Origin: an uncultured Mucispirillum sp.
Lineage (GTDB): Bacteria > Chrysiogenota > Deferribacteres > Deferribacterales > Mucispirillaceae
Assembly: GCA_944326705.1 (NCBI GenBank)
Contig: CALVEY010000003.1
Span: 41,768-105,767 of the forward strand
Direction of reading: 5' to 3'
Length of the DNA stretch: 64,000 nucleotides
In this document: in pieces, positions 44,156 through 53,515 of the stretch
Numbering within the stretch: position 1 is the first letter of the stretch
Layout: each line of letters opens with the position of its first letter
Made by a program: the position numbers and the translations under genes
The notes under the pieces: model-generated
The model's input: only the letters and a program-made list of their open reading frames with translations
What the model was told of the DNA's origin: nothing
Database searches by the model: none

Positions 44156-46809
44156 TATTTGTTACCTCCTTCGCTGAATACAGGTACATCAAGTGGAATA
44201 TCTTTTTCCATTGGAAGCTGTTCGCCAGTCCATTTTTCTACCTGAATATTACATGTGTTAAAGCCAAAATGTCCCTGTCCTGTAGGATATGCACCTACTA
44301 AAATGTTGATGCAGCCGCCTCTGTCAAGTTTTAATTCATCATCCCATTTTATCCAGCCGCCTTGACCAAAGCCAATTACTCCTGGGCGGATAGTTTCTGT
44401 TATATTTATTCTTCTTAATACTCTGCCGTGTCTGCTGCTGATTAAAACAGTATCGTTATTTTTTAATCCTCTAGCTTCTGCATCCACTGGGTTTATTAAG
44501 ATTTGGTGGTCAAAAGCTTCCCTGAGCCATGGAGTATTTTCAAAGTTTGAGTGTGCACGCCTGTGAACATGCAGAGATAAAAGCTGTAATGGATATTTTC
44601 CAGGAACTTTTTTCTCCCAGTTTTCAAAGCAGTCTTCATAGCCTTCTACAGGTCTATTGTATGTAGGGATTGCTCTTATTTCACTAAAGCCTATGTTATT
44701 TACTAAATTCTGTAATTTTTTACAGTAAATTTCAAATTTACCACTTTCAGATGGCAGTGGATTTTTTACAGGGTCTTTAATAAAATCTTCCATTACAATA
44801 TGGTTAAATGTTCCTTTTTTTCTTGGGTAGTGGTATATGCCTTTTTCTTTAAATTCTTCTAATTCAATTACACCCTGCTGCGGTTTGCCATTAACACCTA
44901 AATTTTTAATATCATTTTCTGTAATAGTTACAAGCGGTTTATATTCATTTGTTTCTTCATCTATTACAGTTGCTTTTGCCACTTGATTAAAAATATCCTG
45001 TTTTGGTGAATATGGCTGAATTCTTGCAGTATCAAGCCCTAATTTTGCACCTAATTCTCTTGCTACCCAAATATCATCTTTAGCTTCAAATAATGGCTCT
45101 ATGACTTTGCTTGTCCATAAAATTGTATCTCTGTAGCCTGGAGCTAAGTTGCCTTCTCTTTCCCATAATGATGTAATAGGAAGAACTATATCTGCAAATT
45201 TTGCACTTGATGTTAAATATAAGTCCTGCACTACTACTAAATCTACTTTTCTAAAAGCTTCTATTGCTTTTACTGAGCCGGAAGTCTGCCCCATTCTTTC
45301 TGCTTTTGCAATATATATCATGTGGATATCAATATCATTTACTTTGCCTTTGCCAGATATATATTTATTTGTAAGAATAGCGTCCCATACCTGCATACGA
45401 TTTAATCTTACATGTGATATAGGGTTAGTAATAGGCTCGCAGTCTGGGAAGTTTGTAGGCCTGCCTATCCATGTGCCGCCTGCAACAAGCTGTTTACCTT
45501 CTGTAAGCCAAGTATGACCGCCGTCACTGCCTACACAGTTGCCGCTTGTTCCAATATGGCCTGTCATAAAGCCTAATGTCATAATAGCCTGTGGGTATGA
45601 GTCACCATTATTAATACGTGCAGCTGATGAGCTCATAATAATTGCTACATTTTTTGTTTTTGCAATTTTTCTTGCAAGTGTTTTAATTTTTTCTGGGTGA
45701 ATACCGCATATTTCTGATGCCCATTCTGCAGTTTTAGGCAGTTTATCATAAGTACCTAAAATATAATCTTTTAAGTTTTCTTTTTTATCTGCACCTTCCG
45801 GCATATGGTCTGCATCAAAACCGATAGTGTATTTATTTAAATAATCCCACCTTACAAGCGGATTATTTACAGGGTCATCTTCTACTAATAATGTATGCAT
45901 CATACCTAAGACTAATGCATGGTCAGTACCAGGGCGGCATGGATACCAGTTTTCATAACTTACACCAAGCGCTGCTGATGATGGAGTAAAAAATGGGTCA
46001 ACACATGCAAACTCAATACCTTTTTCTTTGCATCTTGAAAGTTTAAGCATAGGTATGCCAGATTTACCCCATGCTGGGTTATAGCTCCACATAACTATTA
46101 AATCAGAATTTAATAAGTCATTAAATTCATTTATATCTTCACCTGTTCCAAGTCTGCTTTGTGGAAGACCTATAGACCTGCCTGTATCAGTCCATGCACC
46201 ACTGGAACATGAGCCCCAGTCAGAAACGTAGCCGCCAAATAAACCTAATGTTCTTGCAAGCTCTGTATAAATAGAAGCTGTTGCAGGAGTTGGCATATAT
46301 ATAGCTTCGTTGCCGTATTCTTTTTTAATTCTCTGCATTTCTTTAGCAATAGTAGTAAGTGCTTCGTCCCATGTAATACGCACCCACTCATCTCTGCCTC
46401 TTAATTCTTTTTTACCGCCGCCAGGTGCCCAGTTTTTTCTCATCATTGGATATTTTAATCTATCCACACCTAAGATTCTCTGCCTGTGAGCTCTTCCTTT
46501 TGCACATGCCCTTAACTGTGGTGATTCTTCAGTATCAGGCACTGTATCATCTGTGCCACCTTCTTTTACAACACCATCTACTACATATACTTTATTAAAA
46601 CCTTTACTGCCGCAGTCTGCCCAGCATGCTGCTGGTATCCATTTGCCTGCTTTTGTTTCAACTTTTTCATCTTCTTTTATTGTGTCAAAGCCGTCTTCCT
46701 TTTTAATACAGCCTGTTGCTCCAAGTGCTATTGTTCCACTTAATGCAGTAGTCCATTTTAAAAGTCCCCTTCTTGATAACTGCATTTTTTCCACATCTTT
46801 TTCTTTCAT
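44155..46809 (-). CDS. DmsA-like molybdopterin oxidoreductase, twin-arginine exported
   Basis: 884 residues. The twin-arginine signal is LSRRGLLKWTTALSG and continues to GATGC, which could also serve as a lipobox. The N-terminal Fe-S site reads C62-x3-C66-x3-G70...C102, so the third expected Cys is Gly. A Ser near 202 (GGYVSDWGSCSSGAW) aligns with the molybdenum-ligand Ser of DMSO reductases. The C-terminal guanine-dinucleotide domain includes HRRAHSNFENTPWL. The substrate could be DMSO, another S- or N-oxide or similar; it cannot be fixed from sequence. Confidence 0.9.
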   Translation of the reverse strand: MKEKDVEKMQLSRRGLLKWTTALSGTIALGATGCIKKEDGFDTIKEDEKVETKAGKWIPAACWADCGSKGFNKVYVVDGVVKEGGTDDTVPDTEESPQLRACAKGRAHRQRILGVDRLKYPMMRKNWAPGGGKKELRGRDEWVRITWDEALTTIAKEMQRIKKEYGNEAIYMPTPATASIYTELARTLGLFGGYVSDWGSCSSGAWTDTGRSIGLPQSRLGTGEDINEFNDLLNSDLIVMWSYNPAWGKSGIPMLKLSRCKEKGIEFACVDPFFTPSSAALGVSYENWYPCRPGTDHALVLGMMHTLLVEDDPVNNPLVRWDYLNKYTIGFDADHMPEGADKKENLKDYILGTYDKLPKTAEWASEICGIHPEKIKTLARKIAKTKNVAIIMSSSAARINNGDSYPQAIMTLGFMTGHIGTSGNCVGSDGGHTWLTEGKQLVAGGTWIGRPTNFPDCEPITNPISHVRLNRMQVWDAILTNKYISGKGKVNDIDIHMIYIAKAERMGQTSGSVKAIEAFRKVDLVVVQDLYLTSSAKFADIVLPITSLWEREGNLAPGYRDTILWTSKVIEPLFEAKDDIWVARELGAKLGLDTARIQPYSPKQDIFNQVAKATVIDEETNEYKPLVTITENDIKNLGVNGKPQQGVIELEEFKEKGIYHYPRKKGTFNHIVMEDFIKDPVKNPLPSESGKFEIYCKKLQNLVNNIGFSEIRAIPTYNRPVEGYEDCFENWEKKVPGKYPLQLLSLHVHRRAHSNFENTPWLREAFDHQILINPVDAEARGLKNNDTVLISSRHGRVLRRINITETIRPGVIGFGQGGWIKWDDELKLDRGGCINILVGAYPTGQGHFGFNTCNIQVEKWTGEQLPMEKDIPLDVPVFSEGGNK

Positions 46810-46830
46810 ATTTCTGCTCCTTTTATTTTA

Positions 46831-48018
46831 TTAAAATGAGTACCTAACTTGTGCGCCTGCAAGAAGTGCTGATTCTTCATAAAATGCACTTCCGTTATTT
46901 ACTTCTGCACTGTTTGAATACCAGCCAACTTGAGTAATTATTGAAAAATTACCATTTAATTTAAACGGAACCTGCAAAAATGCAGAGTAGCTGTTTACAA
47001 AATCAGTAAAGCCATATCCATTAAAATCCATCTGCTCATCCATCATAGTCATTTGATAACCGCCGCTTACTATGATAGAAACTACTTCATTTATTTGATA
47101 ACCCATTTCTAAGTTTATACCAAACCTTGAAACATTATTTATACTGCCGTCACTGTTAACCTGTGCTGTAAAAAGGTTGCTTCCAAAAGTATATATAGAG
47201 CCTCTGTTGCCAAGTCCGTATGTTGCCTGTTCATTATATATATCTGCATTCATACCGTAGTGAGTTATTAGGCTTAAATAGAATTGATTAAATACTGGTT
47301 TAATAGCAAAACCTACATGGAAAGCATTGATTAATGCACTTGCACTGGCATTTTCTAATGATTTACCAGCTGCTGCACCATAAGAAGCAACTGCTTTTAA
47401 AGAAAGTTTTTCATTGCTGTAATTATAACCTAAAGAAAGCCTTGGTATTTCACTGCCTGTTACTTCTATTTTATTTGCATCACTAACAGCCATATCCCCT
47501 AATGTTACAAGAGATATATCTAAATTAATCGGTGTTTTATACATAAGCTGTATTCTTCTGTTACCAGTCATAATACCGCCAAAACCGTTTGCTCCGCCGT
47601 CAATATTAAAAATATCGTTATTATATCCGCCAATACTTGATGGAGTATCTATTTTACCAAATAAAATACTTCCTGCATTGCCGAATTTATATCCTGCAAA
47701 AAACCACCTAAAGCCTATTGCATCAGCAGATGAATTTAAAAATGTTTTTTCTTTAGCACCTATTTCTGCTGTACCAAAAAAGTTATTAATGGAAAAATTA
47801 ACACCTATCCTTGAGTTTGTCTGAAGGCCGTACATTAATTCTTCCTGATATACATTTTTTGTGCCTTCATAATTGGTATATGACATATCATAACCAATAT
47901 AACCCCTTATTGTACCATAAAGTTCCACTTTGCCTGTTTCATTTTCAAGCAGTGTAACTGCTGCATAAGCTGGCAGATTAACTAATAAAAATAATATGCA
48001 AATAGTTATTTTCCGCAT
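46831..48018 (-). CDS. Outer-membrane porin-like beta-barrel protein
   Basis: 395 residues from ATG 48016-48018, preceded by AGGGGG. A signal peptide (RKITICILFLLVNLPAYA) is followed by VELYGTIRGYIGYDMSY, alternating amphipathic strands, and a C-terminal YSF with terminal Phe, as in general porins. It lies 21 bases before the dmsA-like gene in the same direction, so it may let the terminal acceptor into the periplasm. Substrate choice is unknown. Confidence 0.82.
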   Translation of the reverse strand: MRKITICILFLLVNLPAYAAVTLLENETGKVELYGTIRGYIGYDMSYTNYEGTKNVYQEELMYGLQTNSRIGVNFSINNFFGTAEIGAKEKTFLNSSADAIGFRWFFAGYKFGNAGSILFGKIDTPSSIGGYNNDIFNIDGGANGFGGIMTGNRRIQLMYKTPINLDISLVTLGDMAVSDANKIEVTGSEIPRLSLGYNYSNEKLSLKAVASYGAAAGKSLENASASALINAFHVGFAIKPVFNQFYLSLITHYGMNADIYNEQATYGLGNRGSIYTFGSNLFTAQVNSDGSINNVSRFGINLEMGYQINEVVSIIVSGGYQMTMMDEQMDFNGYGFTDFVNSYSAFLQVPFKLNGNFSIITQVGWYSNSAEVNNGSAFYEESALLAGAQVRYSF

Positions 48019-48082
48019 ATAATTCCCCCTGTTTTTTTGTTGATGCATCACAAGGGTAATGTATATTTTTTATGCTGATTAT

Positions 48083-48115
48083 AAAAGTCCACCTAGATAT
48101 GGTTTGAAAAGTCCA
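48083..48115. repeat. Direct repeat AAAAGTCCA x2 upstream of the porin gene
   Basis: AAAAGTCCA occurs at 48083-48091 and again at 48107-48115, a 24-base period. It lies 65-97 bases before the porin start, between it and the CCAGTT pair, and could be a second regulator site. Confidence 0.45.
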
Positions 48116-48179
48116 GATTATAATTTTTGTATATTTTTTAGAACAGTTTGCTTTATCGTTTTATTTTTACATTATTTTA

Positions 48180-48212
48180 AGTTCCAGTTTATTCTGAAAT
48201 AAAGTACCAGTT
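48180..48212. promoter_or_regulatory. Direct-repeat operator candidate upstream of the porin-dms operon
   Basis: AGTTCCAGTTT, 14 bases, then TACCAGTT: CCAGTT half-sites start 23 bases apart (48184 and 48207), exactly as at 23796-23830. The second half-site overlaps the stop codon of the upstream MocR-like gene. It lies about 160-195 bases before the porin start. Confidence 0.6.
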
Positions 48213-49656
48213 ATAAACTGTATTTTGATTTTATTTTTTTAGATATTTCTAAAAGACCATATTCTATATTTTCTAAAGTATCTATAAATGGGTTTAAATA
48301 TATTTCAGAAACTGATGTTTTATCAAAAAAGTAACTGGAATGTACTGCAATATTACTTAATTCTTTTATTGTATCAAAAGTATTTACAGGTTTTTTAAAT
48401 TTTAAATACTGGAAAAATATATTCGGGTTATTATTCCACTCTGCAATACCTGAAAAGTATTTTTCAAGCAGCATATTAAATGCATAAAGCCTTTCTTTAA
48501 ATATTTTTCTTGATGTTTCTAAATATTCATCATAAAAACCGCTTTTAAGCATTTCTTCTACTATTATCTGGTTTATGGTACTTGTCATTATAGTATTCTG
48601 TGCTTTTGTGTCATTTACTTTTCTAATAACTATTGGTTCAGCTATAATGTAGCCTACACCTATATTTGTCCAGGCATTTAAAAATGAACCTATATATATT
48701 ACCTGCCCCTGTTTATCAAAACTTTTAAGCGGTTTAGGGTTTTTTTTAGTAATATAAAAATCTCTTAATATATCATTTTCTATAATTGCTACATTATTTT
48801 TTATACAGGCAGAAAGTATTGCATCCCGCTTATATTTAGAAGTAGAAAAGCCTGTTGGATACTGGTTAACAGGGCTTAAATATAATATACCCTGATTATT
48901 TTTATTTTTATGCAGTGCTTTTAAAAAGTAATTTACATCAAGGCCGTCATTTTCAAGGGGTACATTTTCCAGATTTAAATCATAAGTATGAGCAAATGTG
49001 CATGAATTTAATATGCAGGGACATTCCTGATAATATTTCATACCAAACCTTGCAAATGAATGTAATACTATTGAAACTGCTTCCATAGGGTTTGTAGTAA
49101 TTACAATATTTTCAGGGCTGCATTTTATGCCGTATTTTTCCACATGATGAGCTATTTCTTCGCGGCAGCTGTATAAACCTTGAGTATCTATATTATTAAA
49201 TACTTTATTATCAGCAATTTTATTGTATATATTTTTCATTACTTTTTCTATCATTAATGAATAGCCAAAGTCATTGTGAACTGCTATGCCTGAAAGCCTT
49301 ACCTTTGTATTTGAACTCATTAAAGATATTACATTATATATATCATTATGGTTTGGCAGAAAGTATGCTTTATCTAATATAGAAAACCATGTATCACTGA
49401 AATCATCAAAATTATGAAGAGTATTATCGTAGTTTACAATATTACCTGATTTTTCTTTTGCTATTAAAAGACCTTCTGATGCTAAAATATCAAATGCATC
49501 TGAAACTGTTTTTTTACTTACATTATATTTTTCTGCTATTTTTCTCTGGGAAAGCTTTTCCCCATTTTCATATTTTTTTGAAAGAATATTGTTTCTGATT
49601 ATTCTTGCTAACTGGATATAAAGTGGTATTTTACTTTCTCGCTGCAGATGTTCCAT
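48211..49656 (-). CDS. MocR-like regulator, PLP lysine missing, next to the dms operon
   Basis: 481 residues. The winged helix has LSQRKIAEKYNVSKKTVSDAFDILASEGLLIAKEKSG. The aminotransferase-like domain has SPVNQYPTGF and IIENDILRDFY, then VIYIGSFLNAWTNIGVGYIIAEP. In active members this last segment has SK; here Asn327 replaces the PLP Lys and the following Pro-Gly-x-Arg is gone. It reads in the same direction as the porin-dmsA-dmsB-torD genes 192 bases downstream and probably controls them. It is a distant paralogue of the regulator at 22302-23735. Confidence 0.83.
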   Translation of the reverse strand: MEHLQRESKIPLYIQLARIIRNNILSKKYENGEKLSQRKIAEKYNVSKKTVSDAFDILASEGLLIAKEKSGNIVNYDNTLHNFDDFSDTWFSILDKAYFLPNHNDIYNVISLMSSNTKVRLSGIAVHNDFGYSLMIEKVMKNIYNKIADNKVFNNIDTQGLYSCREEIAHHVEKYGIKCSPENIVITTNPMEAVSIVLHSFARFGMKYYQECPCILNSCTFAHTYDLNLENVPLENDGLDVNYFLKALHKNKNNQGILYLSPVNQYPTGFSTSKYKRDAILSACIKNNVAIIENDILRDFYITKKNPKPLKSFDKQGQVIYIGSFLNAWTNIGVGYIIAEPIVIRKVNDTKAQNTIMTSTINQIIVEEMLKSGFYDEYLETSRKIFKERLYAFNMLLEKYFSGIAEWNNNPNIFFQYLKFKKPVNTFDTIKELSNIAVHSSYFFDKTSVSEIYLNPFIDTLENIEYGLLEISKKIKSKYSL

Positions 49657-49801
49657 TTGATTTTCCTGTTTTTATAAAATTATTCCTATAAAAATAGTAT
49701 CAATTAAAATTTACTGCTAATATTTCATTTTTTATTTAATTAGTCAATAATTATATTTATTTTTATAACTTAATAGGCTTGATTGTTAATGTTTGAATGA
49801 T

Positions 49802-49835
49802 AAAAAAAGTATAATTTATTATATAAATTATACTT
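49802..49835 (-). terminator. Terminator after the ftsK-tautomerase run
   Basis: A 12-pair AT stem (AAGTATAATTTA with TAAATTATACTT) with a five-base loop is followed by a T run on the minus strand. It closes the long housekeeping run before the MocR-like gene. Confidence 0.7.
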
Positions 49836-49868
49836 AAAATTAGATTAATAATTAAAATTTATTTATTT

Positions 49869-50126
49869 CTACGGAAACATTTCTTTAAAAAAAGATTTTT
49901 TCTTTACTTCTTTTTCTGGCTTTTCTGCTTTACTTTTTTCTAATTTTTTATCTGATATACTGCTGTCTGCTGTATTCATATTTTCTCGCGGAAGCTCATG
50001 TAAAGATACAGATATTTCACTTTTATCTATTTCTGCTATTTCTGATAATATTTCCTGCAGACTTTCTATTAATTTTTTCTTCTGTGCCTGGCTTATGCTT
50101 GGTAAATCAACTGAAATATGTGCCAT
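49869..50126 (-). CDS. 4-Oxalocrotonate tautomerase-like protein lacking Pro1
   Basis: 85 residues. The first ~50 (AHISVDLPSISQAQKKKLIESLQEILSEIAEIDKSEISVSLHELPREN) follow the small tautomerase fold. The family's catalytic N-terminal Pro (Met-Pro start) is replaced by Ala; GAAGG about eight bases upstream supports this ATG. A Lys/Glu-rich tail of ~35 residues is added, ending KKKSFFKEMFP. It follows ftsK by 25 bases. Probably not an active tautomerase; function unknown. Confidence 0.7.
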   Translation of the reverse strand: MAHISVDLPSISQAQKKKLIESLQEILSEIAEIDKSEISVSLHELPRENMNTADSSISDKKLEKSKAEKPEKEVKKKSFFKEMFP

Positions 50127-50151
50127 ATATATTACCTTCTAATAACTTTTC

Positions 50152-52728
50152 CTATCTTTTTATAACTTTTCTCGGTTTTGCAGTGCCGTCACTTGGCTCT
50201 AGTATGCCACGAGCTTCCATCATTTCCACAATTCTTGCAGCTCTGTTATAGCCTATTTTAAACATTCTTTGTATCATAGAGATAGATGCTGTGCCTTTAT
50301 CCATTACTGCATCTACTGCCTGTTGATAAAGCACATCTTCATCTTCATCATCGCTTCCTGCAGAGTTTCCTTCACGGACTTCCTGCACCATAGCCATATT
50401 ATATTCTGGCTCACCATACTGTGCTTGAAGATATTCTACAATCCCCCTTACTTCATCATCTGATACAAATGCTCCATGTATGCGGAGTGCATCACTTGTG
50501 CCAGGTGGTATAAAAAGGCTGTCACCCATACCTAAAAGTGTATCTGCACCATTCTGGTCTATTATTACACGAGAATCATTTTTCTGAGATACTTTAAATG
50601 AAAGCCTTGCAGGCATATTTGCTTTAATAAGCCCTGTTATTACATTTGTAGTAGGTCTTTGTGTTGCAATAATTAAATGTATACCTACAGCACGTGCCAT
50701 TTGAGCAATACGTGCAATAGACATTTCCACATCTTTTCCTGCTACCATCATTAAGTCTGCAAACTCATCTACTATAACTACTAAATAAGGCATTTTCTCT
50801 GCATCTTCATCATCTTTTATTATTTCATTATAGCCGTCTAAATTTCTTACTTTTTTCTCTGCAAGTAAAGTGTATCTTCTAGTCATTTCTGCTACTACAT
50901 TTTTTAATACACTTGCTGCAAGTCGTGTATCTGTTACAACTGGTGCCATTAAGTGCGGTATACCATCATATATGCTTAACTCTACCATTTTTGGGTCTAT
51001 CATTATAAACTTTACTTCATCTGGGGAAGATTTGTATAATATAGAGCAAATCATAGTGTTAATACCAACAGATTTACCACTGCCTGTTGTTCCTGCCACA
51101 AGTAAATGAGGCATTTTACGGATATCAGACATATAAGGCTTGCCGATAACATCTTTTCCAAGTGCCACTGTAAGCGGTGATTTACTGTTTTTAAACTCGC
51201 TTGTCTGTAATAACTCTTTTATAGATACTGACTGTCTGTTTTTATTTGGTATTTCTATACCTACTGCATTTTTACCAGGGATTGGTGCAATTATCCTTAT
51301 AGATAATGCGCTCATACTTAATGCTAAATCACTTTCAAGTGATGCGATTTTAGAAACCCTTGTACCTGCTACAGGCTCAAACTCAAACATAGTAACAACA
51401 GGTCCAGGCTGGATTGCACGCACTACTCCAGATATGCCAAAATCTAAAAGCTTCTGTGTTAATATGTCACCTTGAGCTTTCATTTCTTCTGCACTGTCAA
51501 GACGCACATTATTAACAGGGTCTTTTAATATGCTTAAAGGAATATTATAGGAAGTAAAAAATGCTTTTTTAGCAGTTTCCATTTCTCTTATTTCTATTTC
51601 TTCATCATCTGCTGCTTTTATATCATTTTTTTCTGCACTGTATGCCTGCTTAATCAGTGGTTCTTCCTGCTTAGCTGCATACTCTTTATGCTCTATTATA
51701 TTTTCTTCTGTTTTTGTTTCTGGTGCAGTTACTTCTTTTATATGCTCTTTTATTTCATCTTCATAGTGGCTTGTTTCTCTTTCAGGCTCAATATCTATTA
51801 TATAGTTATCATCATTTTTTGCTGATAAATGCTCTTCTGAACTGTTTAAAAATTTAATACTTGATATTGCTTCAAGCTCGTCTTTATCAAGCAGTTTTTC
51901 AGGCTGTTTTTCATAAAGCTGTAAAGATGTAACAGGTTTTTCTGCTACTTCTTCTTTTTCTGCCTGTTTTTCTCTTTTAAAGAATGATTTTATTCTTTCT
52001 ATTAATGATGGTCTTTCTTCGTATTCTTCATCATCACTTATTTCTTCATCTTCTTCTATGTATTCTTCTTTTTCATTTTTCTTATTAAAGAGCCCTTTTA
52101 TGAAAAGCGCAGCCTTTTTAATATATGCAAAAAGCATTCTAAAGCCGTGCCCCATATCTGAAAAAGATATGGAAAAAAGCAGCATTCCAAAAGCTAAAGT
52201 AATAAATGAAAATACTATTATGCCGCCAACTCTTCCCATAAATGATAAAATAAAGCTGCTGCCAAGAGCTCCTAGAGTTGCACCTGCAGGCTGTTTTGTA
52301 AAATAGAAATCCATACCGCCAATAAGTCCGCTTATAATAGCAAGGCTTATTATCACACCCATACCATATACAAACCCTAAAATAGGGGAAAGCATAAAAG
52401 TAAGTCCTTTTTTATATCTGTATAAAAGCACTGATAAATATATAGAAAGAAATGGTATAAATAAAGCAGTCCACCCAAAATACAGTCCTAAAAAGTCAGC
52501 TGCATAAGCACCTGCTTTGCCGAAAAGGTTTTCTGCCCTTACATCGTTGTATTTTGAGAACTCTATTGTTGAATATCCTGGGTCCTGCTCAGAGTATGAA
52601 AGCAGTGACAGCAGGAAAAATATTGCTACTAATCCAAAAAAAAGCAAAAGAATATCGCTTGATATTCCTTTGTCGTCTTTACTTTGCTTAACTGTATTTT
52701 TGTTTACAGTATTTTTGCGTTTTTTCAT
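50152..52728 (-). CDS. ftsK: DNA translocase FtsK
   Basis: 858 residues. Four or so N-terminal membrane helices (~20-200) are followed by an acidic, variable linker (~215-390). The motor has Walker A VAGTTGSGKSVGIN, Walker B YLVVIVDEFADLMM and IATQRPTTNVITGLIKANMPARLSF. The C-terminal gamma winged helix (QAVDAVMDKGTASISMIQRMFKIGYNRAARIVEMMEARGI) reads KOPS-type sites. It pumps chromosome dimers apart at the septum. It overlaps uppP by four bases. Confidence 0.96.
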   Translation of the reverse strand: MKKRKNTVNKNTVKQSKDDKGISSDILLLFFGLVAIFFLLSLLSYSEQDPGYSTIEFSKYNDVRAENLFGKAGAYAADFLGLYFGWTALFIPFLSIYLSVLLYRYKKGLTFMLSPILGFVYGMGVIISLAIISGLIGGMDFYFTKQPAGATLGALGSSFILSFMGRVGGIIVFSFITLAFGMLLFSISFSDMGHGFRMLFAYIKKAALFIKGLFNKKNEKEEYIEEDEEISDDEEYEERPSLIERIKSFFKREKQAEKEEVAEKPVTSLQLYEKQPEKLLDKDELEAISSIKFLNSSEEHLSAKNDDNYIIDIEPERETSHYEDEIKEHIKEVTAPETKTEENIIEHKEYAAKQEEPLIKQAYSAEKNDIKAADDEEIEIREMETAKKAFFTSYNIPLSILKDPVNNVRLDSAEEMKAQGDILTQKLLDFGISGVVRAIQPGPVVTMFEFEPVAGTRVSKIASLESDLALSMSALSIRIIAPIPGKNAVGIEIPNKNRQSVSIKELLQTSEFKNSKSPLTVALGKDVIGKPYMSDIRKMPHLLVAGTTGSGKSVGINTMICSILYKSSPDEVKFIMIDPKMVELSIYDGIPHLMAPVVTDTRLAASVLKNVVAEMTRRYTLLAEKKVRNLDGYNEIIKDDEDAEKMPYLVVIVDEFADLMMVAGKDVEMSIARIAQMARAVGIHLIIATQRPTTNVITGLIKANMPARLSFKVSQKNDSRVIIDQNGADTLLGMGDSLFIPPGTSDALRIHGAFVSDDEVRGIVEYLQAQYGEPEYNMAMVQEVREGNSAGSDDEDEDVLYQQAVDAVMDKGTASISMIQRMFKIGYNRAARIVEMMEARGILEPSDGTAKPRKVIKR

Positions 52729-53513
52729 AAGAAGATAACCACAAATAAACCTAATAATAAGCAGTATACAGCAAAGAATTTCAACTGAGCTTTTCTAATA
52801 AATGCCATCATAACACCTATTACTATAAAGCCTGATATAAAAGCTGCTATCATTCCGGCACCATAAGGTATAAGCATTTCTACACTTGTTATTGTTACAT
52901 CTTTAAGCTGTAATATCATAGCTCCAAGAATTGCAGGCACTGAAAGCAGGAATGAAAATTCTGCCGCCTCATCTCTTTCTATGCCAAGCATACAGCTTAC
53001 AGCTATAGTTGTGCCGCTTCTTGAAATACCTGGAGTTACTGCAAGCCCCTGTGCTATACCTATTATAACACTTTTGCCCATTGTAACTCTGCCTCTGCCG
53101 TGAAAATTATCTGATATAATTAAAAGAATAGATGTTACAATTAATGCATAACCTACAAAAACTACTGTTTCAAAATAAGCAAGTGCATATTTTTCAAATG
53201 CAAGTCCAATTATGGCAGTAGGAATGGAAGCTATAATAATACCCCATAAAAACCTTTTATTTTCAAAATAATCTTTTTGAAATCTTTTAAAAAATATACC
53301 AAAAAATGCTTTAATTATAAGAAAAACGCGCCTGCGGAAATATATTAATACTACAAGTAAAGTAGCTACATGAAGCATTACATCAAAAAGCATATTTGGT
53401 GTTTCAAAATTTAATATATGCTTGCCTATTGCTAAATGACCTGAGCTGCTCACTGGTAAAAATTCTGTAAGCCCTTGTAAAATCCCTAATATTACTGCAT
53501 TTATTGTACTCAT
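52725..53513 (-). CDS. uppP: Undecaprenyl-diphosphatase UppP (BacA type)
   Basis: 262 residues, about eight membrane segments. The active-site regions are GILQGLTEFLPVSSSGHL and GIAQGLAVTPGISRSGTTIAVSC. It recycles the lipid carrier for peptidoglycan synthesis. It starts two bases after rnj and overlaps ftsK by four bases. Confidence 0.96.
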   Translation of the reverse strand: MSTINAVILGILQGLTEFLPVSSSGHLAIGKHILNFETPNMLFDVMLHVATLLVVLIYFRRRVFLIIKAFFGIFFKRFQKDYFENKRFLWGIIIASIPTAIIGLAFEKYALAYFETVVFVGYALIVTSILLIISDNFHGRGRVTMGKSVIIGIAQGLAVTPGISRSGTTIAVSCMLGIERDEAAEFSFLLSVPAILGAMILQLKDVTITSVEMLIPYGAGMIAAFISGFIVIGVMMAFIRKAQLKFFAVYCLLLGLFVVIFL

Positions 53514-53515
53514 TA

